This document shows, in pieces, positions 18,832-23,960 of a DNA stretch of 23,960 nucleotides. Each line of letters starts with the position of its first letter. Positions within the stretch are counted from its first letter, which is position 1. Made by a program: the position numbers and the translations under genes. Below the pieces are notes generated by a model. It was not told the origin of the DNA. It saw only the letters and a list, made by a program, of their open reading frames with translations, and made no database searches. Origin of the DNA: a virus; the IMG/VR virus record IMGVR_UViG_3300027749_003140, positions 1-23,960 of that record, one strand, 5' to 3'.

Positions 18832-20118
18832 ATGAGCTTTAATTTAAAATCATTTCTCTCTAGTCCCTGGACCATTTTAGGGTCAATCATAATTGGAGTG
18901 TTGGCAGGAGTATATGCACCTGCGGCCAGCATGAACTTTGAAAGTGTTGGAGGGATTTACATCAGCTTGCTTAAAGTGGTTGTGATACCTTTCTTGTTAG
19001 CTACTATTTTGGTTGGTGTTATCAGTCTACTGCAAAAAGAAGGCAGTGCCTCAATGATACGCAAAATTATTATTGGCTTTGTTGCCAGTATGTTCCTTGC
19101 GGCAGTTATTGGTGTTGGCACTGTTGCACTGACTGGCAGCGAAATGACTCCTGCAAAACAAGCACAACTTGGTGCAATTGTCAACGACAAAGAATCTGGC
19201 AGTGATCTTAATATCACGCTAAAAGAACCAATGCCTGTTACGCCGCACGTTGATCCAATGCAGATGGCGCAGAAGTTTATTCCAGAAAATATCTTTAACA
19301 CACTGGCTGCTGGTGAAAGTTTGAAAATTGTTATCTTCTGTTTGATATTTGGTGTTGCTCTGGGCAATATCAAAAGTACAGGTCAAGAAATGCTGGTTGA
19401 TGTATTAAAAAGTGTTCAGCAGGCCAGTATCAGTATTTTCAAGTTCTTAAACTACTTTCTACCGTTTGCATTGTTAGCAATGATCAGTAGTCAGGTTGGT
19501 AAAGTTGGTGTTGGCATTTTCTTGACCATGGTTGAATTTATCATGCAACAGGCTATCGGTGGATTACTGGTTATCATCGCCGGTACTATTGTTATTTGGC
19601 AACGTTCAGGGCTCAGCCTAATGACTGTTATTAAAGAAACTAAAGAAACGCTGATTGTTGCTGTTAGTTCACGTAGCAGTTTAGCCTGTATTCCATACGC
19701 ACAAGAAGCACTGCACAAATTAAAATTTGATAGAAATGGTGTAGAGCTAACTGTGCCACTAAGTTTCACAGTTAACCGCATCGGAAGTATTGTTTATTAC
19801 GCAATTGCCACAGTGTTTATTGCCAACATATACGGTGCACCTATGGGAGTAACTGGTTTGTTGGTTGTGTTATTTGGTAGTATCTTAGCTGGGTTAGCGT
19901 CAGCAGGTACAACAGGTATTCTCACAGTTGCCACTGTGGCAGTTGTTTGTGACTTGTTAAAACTTCCAAGCGAAGCTGTATTAGTATTGTTAATCGCTGT
20001 TGATCCACTAATGGATATGATTCGTACTGCAAGCCATGTACACGGGAATGTAGCAGTGACAGCATTCGTATGTGACAAGGAAGTAGACGATGGACAAACT
20101 GAAAGAGCTACTGCTTGA
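18832..20118 (+). CDS. SDF-family (glutamate/dicarboxylate) symporter with altered cation sites
   Basis: A 428-aa membrane transporter of the DAACS/SDF family. Hairpin HP1 has R281-S-S-LACIP, TM7 has NRIGS (315-319) where the family has NMDGT, HP2 has LASAGTTG, and TM8 has D391, D395, R398, T399, then H402 and N406. Arg398 equals GltPh Arg397, which binds the side-chain carboxylate of aspartate, so an acidic substrate is plausible. Residues equal to GltPh Asp312 and Asp405, both sodium ligands, are Ile317 and Asn406, and Asn401 is His. Coupling to sodium is therefore doubtful. AGGAAA ribosome site; overlaps the next gene by 29 bases. Confidence 0.9.
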   Translation: MSFNLKSFLSSPWTILGSIIIGVLAGVYAPAASMNFESVGGIYISLLKVVVIPFLLATILVGVISLLQKEGSASMIRKIIIGFVASMFLAAVIGVGTVALTGSEMTPAKQAQLGAIVNDKESGSDLNITLKEPMPVTPHVDPMQMAQKFIPENIFNTLAAGESLKIVIFCLIFGVALGNIKSTGQEMLVDVLKSVQQASISIFKFLNYFLPFALLAMISSQVGKVGVGIFLTMVEFIMQQAIGGLLVIIAGTIVIWQRSGLSLMTVIKETKETLIVAVSSRSSLACIPYAQEALHKLKFDRNGVELTVPLSFTVNRIGSIVYYAIATVFIANIYGAPMGVTGLLVVLFGSILAGLASAGTTGILTVATVAVVCDLLKLPSEAVLVLLIAVDPLMDMIRTASHVHGNVAVTAFVCDKEVDDGQTERATA

Positions 20119-20695
20119 ACTGTTAAAGTTCATAGGCGAAAGTCCGTTTAGACTGTTCACCGTTATCCTACTTTGCTTTTTGGGATTCGGAGGATGGATA
20201 GTCTACAGTGAAAAAGATGCCTTTATGGCAAGTTATCGTGCCCAACAGGCCATGCCAAAAATGAATGGCAAGTATGAAGAAGCGGTAAACTTTATATTAA
20301 AAAATACAGATGCTGAGTTAGTTGCAGTGTTTAACGTTAATACATTATTAAACACAAGAAAATTAGTATATCTAACTACACGTGGTGCTGGTCACGACAA
20401 GGCGCATGACGGAACCGATGTGGGATTACTCACCAAGAATCACAGCAACAATGAAGATGTAATTGGCCTAATGTCGGGTAAAATTCCATGTGGTCCATAT
20501 CTAACACCACAAAGTTATATTGGATTCACTTATAAAGATGCAGGGGTAAAATACATGTGTCGTATAAGTGTTCCAGCTGAACCTGGATTATTCATTGGAC
20601 AAATAAGTGTGGGATGGAAGGAACAACCGTCAGAAGTAGAGTTGGCACAGACTGTGTTAATTGTGGCATCAAGTTTACTGTTTGATAAAAAATGA
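20090..20695 (+). CDS. Single-pass membrane protein with extracytoplasmic or sensory domain
   Basis: A 201-aa protein starting inside the transporter gene. Residues 1-18 are amphipathic, 20-40 form one membrane helix (LFTVILLCFLGFGGWIVY), and the rest is a soluble alpha/beta domain: EEAVNFILKNTDAELVAVFN, LNTRKLVYLTTRGAGHDK, SGKIPCGPYLTPQSYIGF and KYMCRISVPAEPGLFIGQIS. The order (helix, AELVAVFNVN strand, later GxI.vGW strand) is reminiscent of a GAF/PAS-like sensor, but I cannot assign a family. Two cysteines could pair. Its stop overlaps the 20-aa peptide by ATGA. It may partner the transporter. Confidence 0.7.
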   Translation: MDKLKELLLELLKFIGESPFRLFTVILLCFLGFGGWIVYSEKDAFMASYRAQQAMPKMNGKYEEAVNFILKNTDAELVAVFNVNTLLNTRKLVYLTTRGAGHDKAHDGTDVGLLTKNHSNNEDVIGLMSGKIPCGPYLTPQSYIGFTYKDAGVKYMCRISVPAEPGLFIGQISVGWKEQPSEVELAQTVLIVASSLLFDKK

Positions 20696-20754
20696 GACTC
20701 CCTAGCGTGATAGCTGTTGGTATTCTAATAATCATCATATTGGTGTTATTATGA
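20692..20754 (+). CDS. 20-aa hydrophobic membrane peptide
   Basis: The frame starts in ATGA with the upstream stop and ends in ATGA with the racemase start, filling the gap exactly. The peptide is MRLPSVIAVGILIIIILVLL: a basic start and one transmembrane helix. Double ATGA coupling in an otherwise unexplained 55-base gap supports a real gene. It could be a membrane micropeptide acting on the neighbouring transporter. Too short for family recognition. Confidence 0.6.
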   Translation: MRLPSVIAVGILIIIILVLL

Positions 20755-21455
20755 TCAAGCGACTTGGTGTACTGGGTGGAATGGGGCCTGCTGCTAGTGC
20801 TGAGTTTATGGTACGTTTGATTGCTCAGACTCCTGCAAAAACTGATCAAGACCATATCCCCACAATACTATGGAGCGACAACACAGTTCCGGACCGTAGC
20901 ACCAGTATGCGTAACGGTGACAACAAACCATTACCTTACCTGTTGCAGGGTATACAGGGATTAGTGTCGGCAGGTTGTAATCTAATTGTTATACCCTGCA
21001 ACACTGCACATCTTTGGTTCAATGAAATGGAAAAACAAGCATCGTGGCATGCAAGAATTGTACACATTGTTGACAGTGTCGCAGATGCACTACGAGATGT
21101 AAACGTAGTCAATTCTAAAATTGGAGTCATGGGCACACAGGCAACCGTTGAGTTGGGGTTGTATCAGTATCGTTTAAACAAACTAGGATGGGATTGTATT
21201 GTGCCTAGTAAAGAAGAAATGGATACACTGGTACAACCAGCAATTGATTTAATCAAGGCTAATCAAATTGACGCTGCACACCCAATGTTAATGACTGTTA
21301 TTCACAGTCTTATTGGCAGAGGAGCAACAGCAGTGGTACTGGGATGTACTGAAATACCACTGAGTGTGAGAGAAGACTCAGTACAGGATACACCAATAAT
21401 AAATAGCATTGACAGTTTGGTCAAGAGTGCTATAAAACAATTCAAAAGGAATTAA
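20751..21455 (+). CDS. Aspartate/glutamate racemase family protein
   Basis: A 234-aa cofactor-independent racemase of the Asp/Glu/hydantoin family. N-terminal GVLGGMGPAASAEFM is the phosphate/carboxylate loop typical of aspartate racemases; catalytic cysteines are C83 in IPCNTAH and C199 in VLGCTEIP, both present. Length fits the family (about 230). It would interconvert L- and D-aspartate or glutamate. The GGMGP...T motif favours aspartate or broad-specificity enzymes over MurI. In this cassette it lies behind an amino-acid-binding protein and an acidic-amino-acid-type transporter, suggesting one pathway. Start is coupled to the 20-aa peptide. Confidence 0.9.
   Translation: MIKRLGVLGGMGPAASAEFMVRLIAQTPAKTDQDHIPTILWSDNTVPDRSTSMRNGDNKPLPYLLQGIQGLVSAGCNLIVIPCNTAHLWFNEMEKQASWHARIVHIVDSVADALRDVNVVNSKIGVMGTQATVELGLYQYRLNKLGWDCIVPSKEEMDTLVQPAIDLIKANQIDAAHPMLMTVIHSLIGRGATAVVLGCTEIPLSVREDSVQDTPIINSIDSLVKSAIKQFKRN
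21409..21436 (+). promoter_or_regulatory. Possible sigma-70 promoter, TTGACA-16-TATAAA
   Basis: TTGACA at 21409-21414 and TATAAA at 21431-21436 in the 3' end of the racemase gene, spacer 16. Expected start about 21443, before the AAAGGA site of the small secreted protein. An AATAAATA motif lies at 21398-21405. Coding constraint makes this uncertain. Confidence 0.4.
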
Positions 21456-21456
21456 C

Positions 21457-21600
21457 ATGAAACTAACATCGTTTATATTTGTCACAGCAGTGTTCGCATC
21501 AGCCTGTGCGTCAGCCTGGACACCCAGTGCAGCAGAAGTTGCATTAAGTGCAAAGGAAGATGCAAGAGAACTTGCATTGTTTAAGCTACTGACCAAGTAG
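21457..21600 (+). CDS. Small secreted peptide (47 aa)
   Basis: A 47-aa exported peptide missed by longer-ORF searches. Signal peptide MKLTSFIFVTAVFASACASA with cleavage before WT, leaving about 27 residues: WTPSAAEVALSAKEDARELA and a short FKLLTK end, an amphipathic helix. SACA could also resemble a lipobox (ASAC). AAAGGA ribosome site. It sits one base after the racemase stop and one base before the amidotransferase-like gene. The mature helix could act in the periplasm or on a membrane; function unknown. Confidence 0.68.
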   Translation: MKLTSFIFVTAVFASACASAWTPSAAEVALSAKEDARELALFKLLTK

Positions 21601-21601
21601 T

Positions 21602-22249
21602 ATGAAACCCACCATTGCACTGTTCTTACACCAGCCCATGTGTAGTACACAGTCAGGCAATGGCATCATGCAGTCACTAAGCACGGATTACAATTTTAAA
21701 ATCTTCACCAAGCACGAGTTAGAAGACGGCTTTTTTGATGATGTCGACATGGTTGCATTTCCAGGTGGTTTTGGCAACTCGGACGCATACGATTACTTGC
21801 TGAGAAACAGTGCAGACCTAGTTAGAGAGTTTGTGCAAACAGGTGGCCGGTACCTTGGCATATGCATGGGTGCATATTGGGCCGGCAGCTATTACTTGAA
21901 TCTATTAGATGATGTGGATGCTGTACAGTATTACAAACAGCCCACAGCAGACACTCGCAGGCCACACACCAAAGCTATTTCAGTATCATGGAACGGCAAA
22001 CCTGACAAAATGTTCTTCAACGATGGATGTGCATTGGTAGGTGACACATCAAAGTTTGCCACAGTTGCTACCTATGCCAACGGAGATGCCATGGCCGTTA
22101 TACAGGGCAGAATAGGGTTGATTGGATGCCATCCAGAAAGTCAAAAATTCTGGTATGACAGTTATAAACAAATGACAGGGCACTGGCATGAAAGGCGTCA
22201 TAACACATTGCTGCTAGAGTTTGTCAACAAGTTAATGGAGCAACCATGA
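21602..22249 (+). CDS. Class I glutamine amidotransferase-like protein (BPL_N type)
   Basis: A 215-aa protein of the type found as the N-terminal domain of eukaryotic biotin-protein ligases. The fold markers are MVAFPGGFGNSDAYD, the nucleophile elbow GGRYLGICMGAYWAG with C88, and GLIGCHPESQKFWY with H177 and E179, completing a Cys-His-Glu triad. It lacks any ligase domain, so it is a free-standing enzyme. It may hydrolyse glutamine or another amide, or handle a small peptide. Next to an Asp/Glu racemase, chemistry on glutamate, aspartate or their amides is plausible but not shown. It overlaps the following small gene by ATGA. Confidence 0.8.
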   Translation: MKPTIALFLHQPMCSTQSGNGIMQSLSTDYNFKIFTKHELEDGFFDDVDMVAFPGGFGNSDAYDYLLRNSADLVREFVQTGGRYLGICMGAYWAGSYYLNLLDDVDAVQYYKQPTADTRRPHTKAISVSWNGKPDKMFFNDGCALVGDTSKFATVATYANGDAMAVIQGRIGLIGCHPESQKFWYDSYKQMTGHWHERRHNTLLLEFVNKLMEQP

Positions 22250-22410
22250 CTGACAATGTTATTAAAACGCTACAAACAGAATTAGCGCAAGACTTAATTA
22301 AATTTGAACACACTGTTAATAACGATACATTAAGTGAAGAAGATTTAAAATTAATCAGTGAAACGTACCAGACAGTATACCAAACATTACACGAAATAAA
22401 CAATCTGTGA
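22246..22410 (+). CDS. Small acidic helical protein (54 aa)
   Basis: A 54-aa protein starting in ATGA with the amidotransferase-like gene. The sequence (MTDNVIKTLQTELAQDLIKF, TVNNDTLSEEDLKLISETY, TVYQTLHEINNL) is acidic and predicts two or three helices, with no membrane or signal segment. It closes the cassette; the next transcript has its own late-type promoter. It could be an accessory subunit of the preceding enzyme. Family not recognised. Confidence 0.68.
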   Translation: MTDNVIKTLQTELAQDLIKFEHTVNNDTLSEEDLKLISETYQTVYQTLHEINNL

Positions 22411-22440
22411 TATAACATAGTTTAATTTTTCAGCATCCTG

Positions 22441-22458
22441 GTCTAAATATATGTAGAC
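22441..22458 (+). promoter_or_regulatory. CTAAATA late-promoter-like motif in a short dyad
   Basis: CTAAATA at 22443-22449 lies between arms GTCTA (22441-22445) and TAGAC (22454-22458). Expected start about 22455. The following gene keeps a GGGAG ribosome site before ATG 22477. Confidence 0.5.
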
Positions 22459-22476
22459 TTACCGGGAGCGAACACC

Positions 22477-23769
22477 ATGCGTCTTAAAATTTTATTGCCA
22501 GCGTTGATGTTGGTACTATCAAGCACCACTGTCTTATCACAGACATTAATCAATCAGGGTACCTACGACTCAAAAAGCCTGGTTGACACTAATAGTACCA
22601 CTACCAGCACAAGTACTATTAACACCAACAATGTTAATAGTGGCACTGTGACTACTAACAACAATACTGCATTAAGTGGCGGTACAACCAACACTAACAA
22701 CAACATTAATGTTAATAGTGGCACACTGACCAACAACAATAACAATAATAATGTTATGAGCGGGTCTGTGACCTATACAAATAACAATAACAACAACAAC
22801 GTTAATAGTGGTACACAGACATTTAATAATAACAATGTCAACACAGGTACAATGACTAATAACAACAACAATGTCAATACCAGCACAAGTGCAAGTACAA
22901 GCACTAATGTTAATCAAAATAACAATGTCAATACTGGTACAATGACTTACAATAATAACAATGTTAGTACCAGTACGAACAACAACAATAATGTTAATAC
23001 TAGTACCAGTGATAACACCAATAGAAATATCAACACAGGTGATATGACCAATCGTAATATCAACACCAGTACAAGTACCAGTGCTAATACCAACAATAAC
23101 ATTAATACTGGTGATATGACTAACCGTAATATTAACAATAGTACATCTACATCTAACAATACTAATAATAATATCAACAGTGGTACAATGACTAACATTA
23201 ACCAAAATGTGCAAAGTGGTAGTATGACCAACAACAATAACAATACAAACACTAGTACAAGCAACAACGTTAATCAGAACGCCAATATTAATCAAAACGT
23301 CAACAGTGGTGATATGACTAACCGTAATATCAACACCACTGAGATTACTCAACGTGTTATTCAACCTCCTCCTACAGCAGTTGCTCCAGCAATGATGAGT
23401 GGTGGTAATACTGACTTATGTAGCACAGGCACAAGTGGAAGTGTACAAACACAAATCTTTGGTGTAAGCGGTGGCGGCACAGTTCGTGATATGAATTGTG
23501 AACGATTGAAACTATCTAAAACTTTATATGATATGGGTATGAAAGTGGCCGCAGTTGCTACCATGTGTCAAGACCGTCGTGTGTTTGATGCCATGTTGGC
23601 CGCCGGAACTCCTTGCCCTTATGACGGCAAGATTGGTCTACAAGCTAAAGCTGAGTGGGAAGCTAACTTGGATAAAATACCAAAACCTGACGAGGATAAA
23701 ATAGATGACACTTATAAGAAAGTGGGCTTCGGTGCTCTGCTTGGTGCTCTTGTGTTCAAACTATTCTAA
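22477..23769 (+). CDS. Secreted Asn-rich repeat protein
   Basis: A 430-aa exported protein. Signal peptide residues 1-21 (MRLKILLPALMLVLSSTTVL). Residues about 39-290 are almost only Asn, Thr, Ser, Gly, Val and Ile, with eleven copies of a [VI]x[ST]G[TSD]xT core (VNSGTLT, VNTGTMT, INTGDMT and others) separated by Asn runs and TSTS variants every 10-16 residues, a pattern that suits a beta-solenoid or amyloid-like rod. After a Pro linker comes a compact Cys domain (about 311-395; C315, C341, C364, C380; VQTQIFGVSGGGTVRDMNCE) that I recall from environmental phages, and a hydrophobic end GFGALLGALVFKLF. Location is periplasmic or outer surface. Function unknown. Confidence 0.8.
   Translation: MRLKILLPALMLVLSSTTVLSQTLINQGTYDSKSLVDTNSTTTSTSTINTNNVNSGTVTTNNNTALSGGTTNTNNNINVNSGTLTNNNNNNNVMSGSVTYTNNNNNNNVNSGTQTFNNNNVNTGTMTNNNNNVNTSTSASTSTNVNQNNNVNTGTMTYNNNNVSTSTNNNNNVNTSTSDNTNRNINTGDMTNRNINTSTSTSANTNNNINTGDMTNRNINNSTSTSNNTNNNINSGTMTNINQNVQSGSMTNNNNNTNTSTSNNVNQNANINQNVNSGDMTNRNINTTEITQRVIQPPPTAVAPAMMSGGNTDLCSTGTSGSVQTQIFGVSGGGTVRDMNCERLKLSKTLYDMGMKVAAVATMCQDRRVFDAMLAAGTPCPYDGKIGLQAKAEWEANLDKIPKPDEDKIDDTYKKVGFGALLGALVFKLF
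22591..23340 (+). repeat. Low-complexity Asn-codon repeat region
   Basis: AAC/AAT-rich tandem degenerate repeats with recurring GTTAATAGTGG, GTCAATACTGG and GATATGACTAACCGTAATAT blocks. Both Asn codons are mixed, so selection acts on the protein rather than on exact DNA slippage. The complementary strand shows long false frames here. Confidence 0.85.
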
Positions 23770-23960
23770 TAGTCAAACAACTGACTCCGTTACCGGTAAT
23801 TTAACAAACTTTACCGGTAGTCCCACGGATACAACAAGTGTCTGGAATAATGCAGGCAGTGTAGGACAGCAGTTGACCTGCTGGCGGGGTGGCGATCCTG
23901 GATACTGTGGACCTGGACCTAGAGTAAGTGCATGGGGTGCTGGAAGTAATGTTATCAATT
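23705..23960 (+). CDS. Secreted protein, partial, overlapping the Asn-rich gene
   Basis: A frame opens at ATG 23705 and is still open at the window end (85 codons seen). GAGGA at 23692-23696 gives a good ribosome site eight bases upstream. The first 22 residues, MTLIRKWASVLCLVLLCSNY, are a signal peptide (cleavage near SNSQ; VLLC could be a lipobox). The mature part contains VTGNLTNFTGSPTDTTSVWN and LTCWRGGDPGYCGPGP with two cysteines, a pattern I recall from phage exported proteins ending in a beta domain. It overlaps the preceding gene by 65 bases in another frame. Likely partner of the Asn-rich protein. The 3' end is cut by the window. Confidence 0.72.
   Translation, partial: MTLIRKWASVLCLVLLCSNYSNSQTTDSVTGNLTNFTGSPTDTTSVWNNAGSVGQQLTCWRGGDPGYCGPGPRVSAWGAGSNVIN

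Noticed and set aside
18957-19373. 138-codon minus-strand frame inside the SDF transporter
   Set aside because: Mirror of a well-supported transporter gene; no promoter or ribosome site.
22591-23340. Repeats considered as a CRISPR array
   Set aside because: Units are degenerate, in frame, of irregular spacing and coding; no unique spacers between identical repeats.
22672-23364. Long minus-strand frames (up to 230 codons) opposite the Asn-rich gene
   Set aside because: They are the complement of AAC/AAT repeats and read as Val/Ile/Leu low complexity; no ribosome site, and every other gene is on the + strand.
23791-23819. Two TACCGGTA palindromes 21 bases apart as operator sites
   Set aside because: They fall in the coding frame of the 23705 gene as a seven-codon TG repeat; no promoter nearby.
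1-23960. Bacterial chromosome origin because of dnaK, iscU, transporter and racemase genes
   Set aside because: Fibre, PAAR, NrdAB, SleB, MazG, one-strand packing and T4-type late promoters throughout point to a phage; host-like genes are read as captured auxiliary genes.
1-23960. tRNA genes, integrase, attachment sites or insertion sequences
   Set aside because: I found no tRNA-like T-loop and anticodon arrangement, no recombinase and no terminal repeats; absence judged by eye only.

Overview
The window reads as an internal piece of a large, strictly lytic, T4-like myovirus. It is AT-rich and tightly packed. Every supported gene lies on the + strand, and many neighbours join through ATGA or TAATG overlaps. 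Phage hallmarks are class I ribonucleotide reductase with glutaredoxin, a tail fibre with an Mtd-like N-terminus, a PAAR spike tip, a SleB-type cell-wall hydrolase, a DEDD exonuclease, a MazG-like protein, and repeated copies of a T4-type late promoter (TATAAATA, ATAAATA or CTAAATA). Signal peptides and lipoboxes point to a Gram-negative host. IscU and DnaK look proteobacterial, and to my eye closest to betaproteobacterial proteins; that host guess is inference only.

Layout. 1-1826: nrdA end, nrdB, glutaredoxin and a small hypothetical. 1856-3632: fibre module and PAAR tip. 3669-5754: 5'-nucleotidase, Hc1-like histone protein, a secreted protein, then iscU-iscA and an unknown partner. 5816-7095: an environmental-phage hypothetical, a SleB hydrolase and a three-helix membrane protein (possible lysis pair). 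7181-8815: a small membrane protein, an LPP20-like lipoprotein, and two exported proteins with surface-antigen-like ends. 8819-12045: a membrane/coiled-coil/zinc-ribbon protein, ribosomal protein bS21, an exonuclease and MazG. 12130-14525: dnaK and hsp20. 14574-16097: clpS, heme oxygenase and a ferredoxin-dependent bilin reductase. 16108-17921: a 536-aa unknown and a 43-aa protein. 17980-22410: a cassette with a periplasmic amino-acid-binding protein, an SDF-family symporter, a single-pass membrane protein, a 20-aa membrane peptide, an Asp/Glu racemase, a small secreted peptide, a glutamine-amidotransferase-like protein and a 54-aa protein. 22477-end: a secreted Asn-rich repeat protein and the start of another secreted protein. 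No stretch over 300 bases lacks a gene.

How the genes may work together. RNR, nucleotidase and MazG manage nucleotides. DnaK, Hsp20, ClpS and bS21 act on host translation and proteostasis. Heme oxygenase plus bilin reductase would turn heme into a reduced bilin and release iron, while IscU/IscA could use iron for clusters (ferredoxin is needed by both bilin enzymes). The 17980-22410 cassette suggests manipulation of acidic amino acids.

Most striking regulation. (i) dnaK and hsp20 share a leader hairpin with the UUGCU/AGGA pairing of ROSE RNA thermometers. (ii) Several promoters sit inside inverted repeats whose right arm covers the start codon or Shine-Dalgarno of the next gene, so read-through RNA would hide the start and locally initiated RNA would expose it. 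(iii) Several late-promoter genes appear leaderless.
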